This document shows positions 1-11,800 of a stretch of 64,000 bases of DNA, in pieces. The stretch covers positions 5,830,501 through 5,894,500 of the forward strand of contig OY992840.1 in NCBI GenBank assembly GCA_963921425.1, written 5' to 3'. The position numbers were made by a program, and so were the translations under genes. Each line of letters opens with the position of its first letter. The first letter of the stretch is position 1. The stretch is from Dryas octopetala (lineage: Eukaryota > Streptophyta > Magnoliopsida > Rosales > Rosaceae). The notes beneath the pieces were generated by a model that saw nothing but the letters and a program-made list of their open reading frames with translations, was not told where the DNA came from and searched no databases.

Positions 1-692
1 TGTAGTTGTCCAAAACTTAGAAATCTAGAGTTGTTCTATGCACAATTGTTCTCTCGAATGGTTTCAATATTCATTAATGCAATATTCCCCTTCTAGAGAG
101 TTTGATTTTACATAAGTGCGTCTCGTGAGTTGAACATATTAACATCTTTAGCCTTCAAGTACCTGAAATGCATTGTACTAATTTGTGAATTTGGTGTGCA
201 CATCCACAATCCATAGTCGACACTCCAAATCTGCTTTCTCTTTCGTTCAATGGTTCTTACATGAAGTCCACCTTTTCCATGAATGCTCCAAATTTATCGC
301 AGGCTACAATATATCAAATTTTCGGACAAGAAACCAATTACCTCGTACAATCATATTACTCTGAGAAATTTTATTGGAAACTTTGATTGCTCCGGAAAAA
401 TAAGTCTATTTATAATTTTTATATATGTATTATTCCATGTTCTGTTGTTAATATTGTTTTAATTTCCCTTTTTTGGTAAATGGTTTAGGCTCTTATGTTT
501 CCAAAAGAAATAAGGACGTGCTCTCCACCATTACCCAGTCTCAAGCATCTTAATGTAGTCATAAATTCTCCAACAACAGTGAGAGATTTTATCTTAAGGG
601 ACTCCTTGCGTTGGATGGCACCTTCTTTGAAGATTATATCAATAAAAAAAAATTCCTTCGAGAGTCTTTATAAGTATAATTCAGATTAGAAG
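1..692 (+). pseudogene. F-box/LRR-type gene fragment (3' part), interrupted
   Basis: Several short plus-strand reading segments look like the LRR and C-terminal region of plant F-box/LRR proteins. Bases 1-95 read CSCPKLRNLELF. Bases from about 217 read VDTPNLLSLSFNGSYMKSTF, a typical 'apolar-PNL-SFSF' repeat, and end at a TGA near 385. An exon-like segment at about 490-689 reads PPLPSLKHLNVVINS...WMAPSLKIISI and ends with TAG. The pieces are in different frames with stops between them, and no F-box is present because the window begins inside the gene. The Ty3/gypsy element inserted about 90 bases downstream of the last stop. Introns could explain some of the breaks, but the frame change around 205-217 looks like decay. 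Such proteins are SCF ubiquitin-ligase adaptors; no function is claimed for this fragment. Confidence 0.6.
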
Positions 693-783
693 AAAATTTA
701 GATAAATTTTGTAATTTCTGTTACTACAAAATTTTAATACGATGGCGGATCATATTAGTTGACAAATCATGTGACAGTGATCG

Positions 784-1117
784 TGATACAGCCCTGTGGT
801 AAAAAACAGAGAAAAAAGAAAACAAATAGGACAAGAAAGGATAGTTGAACTGCTACTTCGAGGGTAGCAACCTCCAGTAGACGTTAGTCTATTTGTGTTG
901 AATTTTCCTTCAGTCTTATTATTCTCAGCAAACCTTTAAATACAAGGAAAGATAGAGTTTGTTGCTAAACAAACTCCTATCTTCAAGGAAACATATTCCA
1001 CGTTAATACTCAGTCAAAGATAGTTGGAAACTTATCCAAACTTATTCAGCAGAAAAAATAAATAATAAAAAACAACTAAATTGGTGGAGCCAACCCAAGA
1101 ATCTCTCGCCCATATCA
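784..1117 (-). repeat. 3' LTR of the Ty3/gypsy element
   Basis: 334 bp, TG...CA on both strands (plus strand begins TGATACAGCCCTG and ends CCCATATCA). It matches 5479-5813 except for one missing A in the A-run after GTGGT and one C/T difference (GTTGCTAAAC here, GTTGTTAAAC in the other copy). Confidence 0.96.
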
Positions 1118-1130
1118 ATGCCTCCCTGTC
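1118..1130 (-). other. polypurine tract
   Basis: On the minus strand the bases immediately before the 3' LTR read GACAGGGAGGCAT, a purine-rich plus-strand priming site in the expected place. It overlaps the apparent end of the pol frame (TGA at 1129-1131). Confidence 0.8.
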
Positions 1131-4100
1131 AAAAATTAACCTTGTCCCCAAGGTTAAGCTCTGGAAAACGACGCTTCATGTCCAACAAACGTTCCCAGGT
1201 AGCATGGTCTTTGGCTGCCCCCTCCCACTGCACCAAAATTTCAGTGATATTGCGCCTGCCTCGACGCACAACACGCTTAGAATTAGAGCTGGGTGTGGCT
1301 CGAGTACTCCATCTTCAGAGACGTCCGGAAGGCCAACCTGGGGTACTGCATGATCGCCCAATTTCTGTTTAAGCTGGGAGACATGGAACACATTGTGTAT
1401 CCGTGCTGTAGGTGGCAAGTCCAGCTTGTAAGCCACTGCTCCAACCCGTTCCAAAACTTGAAATGGTCCATAATACCGAGGAGATAGCTTGAGAGATCGA
1501 CGAACAGCAACAGAACATTGGCGATAAGGCTGGAGGCGCAAATAAACAAAGTCTCCGACCTCAAAAACACGATCTGTGCGCTTTTTATCAGCAAAACATT
1601 TCATACGGTTTTGAGCCTCCTGCAAATTTTGGCGCAGCAACTGTAAAATGGAATCACGATCTCGGAGACTATGGTTAAGCTCGGGTAAAAAACTAGACCC
1701 AGGAAGATAAGAAATAAGCCTTGGTGGCTTATACCCGTAAACTGCTTCAAAAGGAGAAAATCCAGTAGAAGAATTAACATTAGTGTTATGCCAGTATTCA
1801 GCCAAGGTAAGAAACTTGAACCAATCCTTTGGGCGAAGACTAGTGAAACAACGAAGATAAGTCTCTAAGCATCAATTGACCACTTCAGTTTGACCATCAG
1901 TCTGTGGATGGTAGGCAGAACTAAAGTGGAGGCTGGTCCCTTGGAGCTTAAAAAATTGCTTCCAAAAGTCACTGAGAAAAACGCGATCTCGGTCGCTGAC
2001 AATTGTCTTGGGCACGCCATGAAACTTGAAAACATTGTCAAAGAAAGCTTGGGCAACAGAGGAAGCTGTATAGGGATGAGATAAAGCTATGAAGTGTGCA
2101 TACTTGGACAGCCTGTCCACAACCACCATAATAACATCTTTGCCTCCTGACTTTGGTAGTCCGTCGATAAAATCCATTGAAATATCAGTCCAATTCTGAT
2201 GTGGAATGGGCAGGGGTTGAAGAAGACCTGCAGGCAGACAATTCTCAGTTTTGTTTCGTTGGCAAACTTCACATTCTTGAATGTATTTCCGAATGAAAGA
2301 ACGCATGTGTGGCCAATAAAAATTTTGCCGAATACGATGTAATGTTTGATGGAAGCCAGAATGTCCACCAGTTGTGCTAGAGTGAAATTCCTGCAAAACA
2401 ATATCTCTAAAAGTGGAGTTAGCACCAATATAAAGCCTGCCTCTGTACAAGAGTCGCCCATTTTGCAACGAATATTTAGAAACGTCAAGTTTGCCATCTT
2501 GATAAGATTGGAGCTTGGAAAGGACATCCGGATCAGTTTGACAAACACGCTCAAATTCTTGTGCCCAAGTGGGAACCACCTGAGAAAGAGAATGCAAACA
2601 AATCTCTTGTGAGCGTCTAGACAAGGCATCAGCAACTGTGTTCAAGGATCCTCGTCTGAATTCGACCGTATAATCATAGCCCAACAATTTGGAGAGCCAA
2701 CGCTGCTGAGATGGAGTGCCCACTCGTTGTTCCAATAAATATTTCAGGCTGTGATGATCCGTACGAACAACAAAGCGAGTGCCTAGTAAGTAAGGTCGCC
2801 ATTTTTGGACTGCCAAGGTGAGTGCGAGTAGTTCTTTCTCATAAGTGGAAAGGTGGAGATGCTTTCCATGGAGAGCTTGACTAAAGAAAGCAAGCGGCTG
2901 ACCAGATTGCATTAAGACAGCCCCAATACCCGTTCCAGAGGCATCACACTCTATCACAAAAGGCTTGGTGAAGTCGGGAAGAGCGAGTACCGGCGGGTGA
3001 GTCAAAGCATGTTTTAGCATCTCAAATGCCACCTTGGATTCTGTAGTCCAATGAAAAGCTCCCTTTTTGAGCATGTTCGTGAGCGGCGCTGCAATTTTTC
3101 CATAACCTTGGATGAATTTTCTGTAGTAGCCAGTGAGGCCAAGGAATCCACGAAGTGACTTTAATGTTGTAGGCAAAGGCCACTGGAGAACTACTTCAAT
3201 CTTCTTTTGATCCACAGCAACACCATTAGAAGAGATAACATGCCCCAAGTAATCAACTTCCGGCACTCCAAAACAACATTTGGATAATTTTGCATGCAAT
3301 TGGTGTTGACAAAGGAGCTCCAAGGTCTGCCTAAGATGTGTGACATGCAGTGCCTCGGAAGGGGTATAAACCAATATATCGTCAAAAAAGACTAAAATAA
3401 ATTTTCTGAGAAATGGACGAAATACCTCATTCATAAGGCTTTGGAAAGTCGAAGGGGCATTTGTAAGACCGAATGGCATTACAAGGAACTCATAATGGCC
3501 GTCATGAGTCCGAAAGGCAGTCTTAGGAATGTCTTCTTCGGCTACTCGGATTTGATGGAACCCAAACCGGAGGTCCAATTTGGAAAATATGACTGCACCA
3601 TGAAGCTCATCAAGGAGTTCGTCAACTACTGGAATTGGATAACGATCTTTAACAGTGGTACTATTTAAAGCACGATAGTCAACACATAATCTCCAGCTAC
3701 CATCATGCTTGCGAACGAGCAAAACAGGGGATGAGAATGGACTGCGACTTGGCCTGATTATTCCATCATGGAGCATTTCTTTAACTATGCGTTCAATTTC
3801 TGCTTTTTGGAGCAACGGATATCTGTAGGGGCGAACATTTGATGGTGAGGATCCAGGGTGAAGGGCGATGTGGTGGTCATGAGATCGAAGTGGTGGTAAG
3901 CCGGATGGAGGAGAGAAGACATCAGGAAAGTCTGCAAGGACAGCTTGAATGCTTGGTGGAGGTTTATGGACAACGCCTGAGTCACAAGCCTGTGAAATAT
4001 GCAAAAAAAGTCCAGAGGGTGCAGATCTCAAAATATTCTCAATTTTATGACAAGAGATAAAAGAAAGTTCTTTGTTGGGCACACCAACAAGTTTAAAGGT

Positions 4101-4573
4101 ATCTCCCTGAAAATTAAACTGCATGCTCATTTTGGAGAAGTCCCACAGAATAGGTCCCAATGTCTGAAGCTAATGTGCCCCGAGAACAGCATCATATCCT
4201 CCAAGAGACAAGAGGTAAAAATCTGTGGTGATTGGAACTCCTTGTATATTAAGAGGAATATCAAGGCACTTCCCTTCACTAGACAATCGATCACCATTAG
4301 CTACGGTAACATCGAATCTTGAATTGGAGCATATAGGGAGATCAAGTGTTTGTGCAATGGATGGGTCCAAAAAGTTGTGAGTAGATCCAGAGTCAATGAG
4401 AATAAAATGGGCCTCTTGCCAAGAATTCCAGTAACACGCATAGTCTGTGGAGTTTGAGTACCTGCAATGGCATGGAGAGAGATTGCTGGTTGAGTAGCTT
4501 CAGCATCATCAGTCGAACAATCCATGTCTTCATCATCAGGATGATTCCCATCAATAAGAAATAAAGTAAGGGA
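1129..4573 (-). pseudogene. pol region (protease-RT-RNase H-integrase-chromodomain), disrupted
   Basis: The largest open piece (4160-1872) holds reverse transcriptase with the FFDDILVY active-site box, RNase H (ECDASGTGIGAVLM), the integrase zinc finger (H...H...CEVC) and the DDE core (DFIDGLP, SDRDRVF, QTDGQTE). Upstream, a retropepsin DSGS motif near 4381-4398 sits in another frame. Downstream, 1805-1176 continues the integrase, and a chromodomain-like tail (VQWEG...ATWERLL) is in a different frame before a TGA at 1129-1131. Breaks seen are an in-frame TAG at 4170-4172, an in-frame TGA at 1872-1874, a frame change at about 4400-4412 before the protease motif, and another at about 1275-1283 before the chromodomain-like tail. 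The TGA and TAG would fit transitions at methylated cytosines. The element cannot make a full polyprotein without suppression. Confidence 0.92.
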
Positions 4574-5449
4574 CTAGCAATTATGGCTGGGCTTGAACTT
4601 TTCATCGCAGTAATAGCAAAGCCCTTTCTCTCGCCGAGCTTTCATCTCTTCATATGAAATCTTTTTCACTTGAGGCTTCAGAGTTGTTGGAGTCGAGGTG
4701 GCAAGCTTGTTGGAGGGAAAAATTTTGCGATCTCTGGAAAAATTCTTCTCCTGGAGGCGCGCAAGCCCAATAGCATCTTTCAAGGAGGTGGGACGAAAAG
4801 ATTTTACCATTGTCTTAATGTCCTCCCTAAGACCACTAACAAAGGTGCGACAAAGAAATTTATCAGGAAGTCCATCAACTCTTTGGGCTAAGTTCTCGAA
4901 CTGGGCTTGGTAAGCTGTAACACTGGATGTTTGACGTAGCTTGGACAACTCGGCCTCTGGATCCTCATATTCCGTAGGACCAAACCTTTTCTTGAGAGCT
5001 TGGACAAAGGACTGCCAAGTTGAAAGCTCCCCTGCATGTTGAAGATACTTGAAATACTGGAGAGCAGCCCCTTTCAAGTGGAATGATGCATATAACAAGC
5101 GTTGATGATCTGGGATTTGATGGAGTAGGAAGAACTGATCTGCTAGTAGAATCCAACCAGAGGGGTCTTCTAATCCGTCGTATTTGAAAAGATCGATCTT
5201 CGGTCCTTTGGTATGGATATCGCTGGTATCTCTTTGGAAAGAAGTAAATGATGGTTCTGCCTTCTCTTTTCCTTTTCCAGAATCCTTTGAGAGAGTCTCA
5301 ACAAACATGGCAATAGATGCTAGCCTTTCTCGAACAGTCTCCATGAAAGCCGATGTGTTCTCTTCAAGCCGCTGTAACGTGGAACCTTGTTTTGCCACAG
5401 TTTCAGCCAAGTCTTTGAAACGTGTTTTTACTCCGTCTGGGTCCGCCAT
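4574..5449 (-). pseudogene. gag of the Ty3/gypsy element, cut by a premature stop
   Basis: 291 codons open from the ATG at 5449, just inside the primer-binding site. It holds a retrotransposon gag domain (W...F..ALKKRFGP...EDPEAELSKLRQ...V..Y...FE.L) and the start of a CCHC zinc knuckle (CYYCDEKFKPSHNC). A TAG at 4574-4576 follows the last zinc-knuckle cysteine directly. Reading continues in the same frame past it toward the protease region, so the TAG is probably a premature stop in a fused gag-pol frame, not a natural gag end. Stop readthrough is a possible but less likely alternative. Confidence 0.88.
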
Positions 5450-5460
5450 AGGTCACAAGA

Positions 5461-5477
5461 TCGTGGCTCTGATACCA
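5461..5477 (-). other. primer-binding site (initiator tRNA-Met)
   Basis: One base inside the 5' LTR, the minus strand reads TGGTATCAGAGCCACGA. This is the standard plant LTR-retrotransposon site complementary to the 3' end of initiator methionine tRNA. Confidence 0.93.
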
Positions 5478-5478
5478 C

Positions 5479-5813
5479 TGATACAGCCCTGTGGTAAAAA
5501 AACAGAGAAAAAAGAAAACAAATAGGACAAGAAAGGATAGTTGAACTGCTACTTCGAGGGTAGCAACCTCCAGTAGACGTTAGTCTATTTGTGTTGAATT
5601 TTCCTTCAGTCTTATTATTCTCAGCAAACCTTTAAATACAAGGAAAGATAGAGTTTGTTGTTAAACAAACTCCTATCTTCAAGGAAACATATTCCACGTT
5701 AATACTCAGTCAAAGATAGTTGGAAACTTATCCAAACTTATTCAGCAGAAAAAATAAATAATAAAAAACAACTAAATTGGTGGAGCCAACCCAAGAATCT
5801 CTCGCCCATATCA
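5479..5813 (-). repeat. 5' LTR of the Ty3/gypsy element
   Basis: 335 bp, near-identical to 784-1117 (one substitution, one single-base indel). It is followed on the plus strand by the target duplication GATCG at 5814-5818. As the upstream LTR of a minus-strand element it would hold the promoter. Confidence 0.96.
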
Positions 5814-5818
5814 GATCG

Positions 5819-7748
5819 TTTAGCATACTTGGACATGTTCAGTAAGACCAGAGATTTTATTTACTAATTAATCGGTTAAATTAAATGTGCGTAATATCTT
5901 CTTGATGTTCCACTAATCTTTTGTTCACTCCTCTTTAAACAAATTTCTTTTGTTTACCATGTTAAATTGGAAGGAAAAAAAAAAAAAAAAACAAACAAAA
6001 GCCACTATTACACATAAACTAGAGGCACAATTAATGCGCAATACAAAATTCTCTTGACACAAACATGAACACATGTTAAGAGGCTAGTAAATAAGAATTG
6101 CTTCTCATATCATGTCACTAAAATGACCTAGTATGATGGTCTCATACAAGTTTTGCTGGTTGAAGAGTCATCCAATAAAGGAATATCACCTATGACTTAG
6201 CCTAGTCCTTTTGTTAGGAGAAATTACTTATAATTTGTTTGCCAGCACCTTCGCCAAAATCTTGTAGTAGTACATGTTACATGGGCGCTAAAGGTCTAAA
6301 CCAGAATCGTATAGCAGTTTTATTGTAGTTGCCTAGGGTAATAGGGTGTCGTGTAGACTTATTAACCTATGTAACTGCCATAAGATTCTGGCTAAGGTGC
6401 TATCCAACAAACTGAAAAGGTTGTCCCAAATATATATCTCACCGTCAAAAAATTATTCAATATAACAGTAACGCCGTCAATGTGCCTTAGCACCCCCGAA
6501 CAGACAAGACAATGTCCTCATTGCACACCAAGCATTTATTCCATCATCTAAACATGGGAAGTCAAGCAACAAGTTTGAGCTAGGGTTGAAACTGTAGATG
6601 GGAGATTTGGTTCTAGTTGAATTCATTTACTTGTTCTGTGTGTAAAATCTGTCACCTTTTCAGTAAGAACCAATAGTAAATCTGGTAATCTGTTCCATCG
6701 TTCAAAGGAGTTAAGGAATTAGGGGGGTCCACTCCCCCCTTTACGTTGTACATGGTAGAAACCCAAAATTTGCAAATAAACTTGTCAGTATGCACAATAA
6801 CAATAAATAGACACATTTGGCGCTAATCCAATGATTATAATGTGAAGATTTTTTACTTAGTGAGTAGGAGCACAATTGCTTCTATGGCAATCACCAAGCT
6901 TCTCAAGGTATATAGGTGTCTCTTGTAAATTTAATACATCTCTGGTGAAAAGAGAAAGAACTATTGCGAAATTGGAAATTAAGTCAATTTACATGAATTG
7001 CTTGACATCAACTGGCTCCATTTGTACAGTATACACCTAAAACAGAACCCTCCGGATCGACACAAGCTCCAATTTTGGAGGTTAATTCATTCAGCTCTTG
7101 CCTAAACATATGCACAAAAGAATCCATCTAATAGACAGTGAACATGCATTAATCATCAGTGGCAACAGAGAATTACATCTTCTTGGCACAGTGCATACTT
7201 GTCTTGAAGGAGCAGCAGACTTTTAGTCAGCAGCAAAATTATGGTAAAGTCTTAGTCTGCAAAGTTCAAGCAAATCTAGTTAACATACAACAGAAAATGA
7301 GCATCAATAAACATAGGTTCTTCTCTTTTTTTTTTTTTTTTTTTAAATACACAAACACAAATAAATTTAACTGCCACCTCATGTGCACAAGTATATTATT
7401 TTCAGATTGTAATAAAAGCACTTTAGTTAACATAGGAATGCATTCTAAGCACACGACACCCTTTAATGCTATAATACATGCTGCGTATCAACAATTCACA
7501 CTTCAAAACCAGGCAACGTATCATAGCAAATTGGAAAGAAGTAAATATATTTCATCGCATTCAAGTTTTCAGCATGCTTCTTTAGTGATCCATGACAGTT
7601 TTCAGGTACTCAAAAATTTTAACAATCTTTACTTAATGGATTCAACAAAAAGCAACAGCATGTATTCTAGTTTAGATTAAAAATTAGGACCTAAGAAAGT
7701 ACCTGATGAAAAAAGCAAAGTCATAAGGAAAATGCACTTAAAGATAGA
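5819..7748. other. AT-rich intergenic DNA, no gene seen
   Basis: Between the retrotransposon and the 3' end of ATS1 I see no coding homology. There are A- and T-runs (for example 7327-7344). The open frame at 7159-7680 has low-complexity content and no recognisable motif. The ATS1 3' UTR and poly(A) site should lie in roughly the last few hundred bases. Confidence 0.5.
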
Positions 7749-8793
7749 CTAATTCCATGGTTGTGATAAAGAAACATTTGGAGTAGAAGCCTTTAGTCCT
7801 TGTTTGCCATGTATAGCAGATTTCAGCACATCGTACTGTTCAGTAACAAAATTATATAGAGCTTGTGTGTACACCTCCCTAGCCTGAAAGAGAGAAACAG
7901 AAATGAATACTAGACAAGGTTCATGAACCAATTATAAATCAATGGGCATGGCATGCCTTCTTCAAACTTCGGGTCTGTCAATATTGGCATTTAAGAGAAC
8001 TAGTTCCACTCTGAAGTTATATCTATCTGTATATATATGTACACACACATATACATAGATATTTAAGATTTACAGCCCTATGTAAAACTACTTCTTGAGG
8101 ATACATATCACCAATCTATTCCAGCGTGCACCAGTCATTATATAAGGCAATTGTAGAACTACTAAGAAGAAGATTATATTCGTTAACTGAATGACCAAAA
8201 TAGTAGTGGGGACTGGGGAGCAATTCATCCACACTGTTCAGAAGTTCTGTAAATGGTATGAGGACATGATTTTAAATGCAATTCTAATCAGATAAGGCAA
8301 AAATTAAATGAGAGCACTCCTTGCAACATAATGTAAAAGCAAATAACAGGAACCATGCACATCAACCAGGAGAGTAGAAGATCAGAACCAACCTCATCAG
8401 GATTTTCACAGGAAGCAGCAATATCAGAGAAGAAGATTTCTGGTGCCACTGACAATCCAACACCATGAAAGGAGATCATTCTCTTCTCTCCAATTTCTTT
8501 TTCTACCTGGTAAAGCATTGTGTCAGTGTCACAAGAGTGGAAAATTAGCATTACGGAAAGACCAAATCAGAGACGACGAACCTGGGGTGGAGGAGGCATG
8601 ATGTTGTGACACAATAATGCTAAGGGATATATATGCCCTGGAGCAGCAGAATGTTCTGCAAGCCTTCTTAGATTGTCCAGTGCAGAAGCATCAAAAGGTG
8701 CCTGACCAACTTATATCAGTATGAAGTTAATTGCATCATGAAGACAACACTTATACATAAGCATGTGTATGCATACGAGTGTTGCATGTGTGG

Positions 8794-8824
<31 letters not shown>

Positions 8825-11800
8825 CTATGTATGTATAATGAATTTTTATGAACCAGAAAAAGTGGCAGTGGCACAGACTACCATGAAAACAGGATCAATG
8901 AAATCTCAGTCTGGAAAAGATTATGATAATCTAAGTTTGAGGCTCCTCTTGTTCTCTTCAATTTTCCTTGGTATCTATTTATTTAATATTTTTAAGGCAC
9001 AATCCGCCTTTATATTGCTGCCTTCTTAGAAAAGCTTGCCTCCCTATATTCATGCAAAGTTGGCCACATGGTTTCTTACCAGTCTTTTTCTATTATAAGT
9101 CAAATCTCCTATAAGAACCCTTTTTTAAATATTTTCATATTATGTCATACCATGTTAATCTTGGTTTGCCTTTTGATCTTAATTTTTTTTATAAAATGCC
9201 TCTTGATCTTTACCATCTACTTTAACTAGTCCTCTCATTATAGCCTGTATCTAGTGTCCTATTTCTATGTCATATATGTCCATACCACCAAACCTTGGTA
9301 TTTCTTATCTTTACCATTAATTGGTGTCTCTCCCAATATTTCTTAAGTACACTGATTTTTAATTGTCTTTTCTAGTCATTCCTATCATAACAGTGGTTTT
9401 TACAACATCCTTGATTTTTTTTCCCCTACAATTTAACCTTGAATCTAACTCAGAAAAATCATGTCGCATATTTCAATTTCCTGCAACTAGTAAAGTTGAT
9501 CTTTCGAAGCCATGCTGAATTTTGACCCTGACACCACCTTTCCCCCTTCCAAATACATAAGCACAATTCTTGCACAGCCTCATCCACCACAGAAAAATTG
9601 ATTAAAGCCTTAAAGCATTATACGACGCTTTCACACTACAACAAACATCCTATGATACTATAACAAATTCAGTGAAGACAAAAAACTTACAAAAACAAAA
9701 TGACAAAGTAAATCCAAAATCAACAACAAAGCACCACCCTTGCCAATTGTGTAAATCAATCTTGTAATCCACACAGGTCATAGAATCCAAGTAACAATCT
9801 CAATAGGATAAACCATTGATCATAAAACATATCTATGACCAGTTAACGAGTTTCTTTAGTTTTACCAAATATTTATATTTGTAAAGCTGCCATAGCCAAC
9901 TATTTTCCTCAGTACAGATCCTCTCATACAGTTCCTATATTTAGAGTGTCATTGCAGTTTTATCAAATATATACCAGATTTCAACATATGCCACATTCAA
10001 TGCCAAAGCAAATAACCAACTCATTGCAGCTAAAGTAGAAAACTTAATATAGCACCAACTCCACATCCTTAACAAGATAAATGAATGCTTCTCTATACTG
10101 GTACATTGTTGGTTATAGGCTTATAGCTATAGGAACAGTAAATGCCAACATGAACTCAAAACTGTAGCCCCTCTTCATTTTTATGAAACCCAAATTCTCA
10201 ATGCAAATATAACAAAGTTAAGTTGACATCAATTAGTAAATGTTTCCTTAAATAATTTATTTCAGAATCAATGTGGGTTGTAGTCCCAAAACCATCCTCA
10301 ATCTATTTGTTCTTTTCTCTAGAAATGTTGAGACATTTCTCTATCCATATTGAACCAAAAAACTCTGATAGGCAAATTACTTCTACAAATTTTACACCTA
10401 CACCATAATATTTACTCAGCTGAATCCATAGTTTACAATTACAACATATAGACACAAATTTGAGACCTTATGTTACAACATTATACAAGACAATTACAAG
10501 ATAAAAATCATATTGGGAACAGTGAATCTCTGATCCAAATCAAAACTTTTAACAAAAGAGCACGTAACAAAATAATATATATATATATATATCAATGATG
10601 AACATGAATAAATATTTATTTTTTCAACTTCTCATACATGATAAAGTTGAGAGAGCTTACTGGGAACCATTCTTCTGTTACAGGATCTGGCCGGTCCCTT
10701 CCACCACTTGGTGCAATCCATACAACTTGTGACCCACCTCTACACCCAAACATGTCCAGTTAGAAGGCTGCATTTATAAAAATATGAAAAAAAAAAAAAA
10801 AAAAAAAAGGCAGAAAGATTTGATAACATTAAAGGAGTCTTTAAGTATTTTATTTTTTTAAAGAAAGGAAAATGCATGATGTTCCAGCAAATCATAATAC
10901 CAGAAGAAACATATGTATATAAGGCATTCAACAAAACTATGATTACCTATCTAGTTTATCATTGGCCAGCAGTAAATCCATTATCCTATTAACCCCCGAA
11001 AAACATTTTACAAGGCAACTCTTTTATTTCTGGTCATTCTCTTTCACACTTAATTTTGCCACAAATACATAGTAAGAGCAAACAGCTTAGTCTCCTAATC
11101 CACAACCTCAGCTATCAAGGATATTCTTTATCCGCATTCTTATTAACTCGTAGTCTACATATTGATCACAGACAACTCCAAAAAGTTGCCAACATAAAGC
11201 AAGACTGGAAGGCCAGACTGACATTTTTTTCTATGATTACTTGCACTGTTGCACCCTACTCCCAAATCCCTACCACCATAACCACAGTCTACTAATACTA
11301 TGATTTAATGATAATGTCAGTATCAGTTGAAATATAGGTCGTTCATATTTATGGAAATATCTACATCAATAGAAATCTCAGTAAAATTTACAGAAACCAC
11401 GGTTAAATTGTAAAGATATAATTTTTTGAATGGAACTTTAGGAAATACTAAATCAATACGTACTGCATCAAATAAACATATAAAGTCCATAAAGTAGTAT
11501 CTCCATGATAAAATAGAGGAAATGACAAGAATGGTCCTAGAACTTTATCCCTAGTATCACTTTGGTCTACGAATTTGTTTTTTGAATTCTATAGGCATCG
11601 AACTTTCACCCGTGTATCACTTAAATCCATTCCATCAATTCCATCCACTTTTTCCGTCAATTTTAGTCACATGTCAAGCATGTGAGCAACTTTTGAAAGC
11701 TCAAAATGGTAACTCATCCCCTCTTTCTTTCCCCAGCGTGATATATGTGACTAAAATTGACGAAAAAATATAGATGAAATTGACGGTATGGACTAAAGTG

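Larger units (their letters stand above)
784..5813 (-). mobile_element. Ty3/gypsy LTR retrotransposon, complete but coding-defective
   Basis: A full-length element of about 5.03 kb in minus orientation. It is bounded by LTRs of 334 and 335 bp that begin TG and end CA, and by a perfect 5-bp target duplication GATCG (779-783 and 5814-5818). On the minus strand the order is LTR, primer-binding site, gag, protease, reverse transcriptase, RNase H, integrase, chromodomain-like tail, polypurine tract, LTR. Integrase after RNase H is the Ty3/gypsy order, and the chromodomain-like end suggests a chromovirus. The LTRs differ by one substitution and one A indel, so insertion is recent. The coding region nonetheless carries three in-frame stops and two frameshifts. 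Confidence 0.96.

Noticed and set aside
7159-7680. Plus-strand ORF of 173 codons near the ATS1 3' end
   Set aside because: Low-complexity AT-rich composition, a phenylalanine run from a T-tract, no recognisable motif or splice context.
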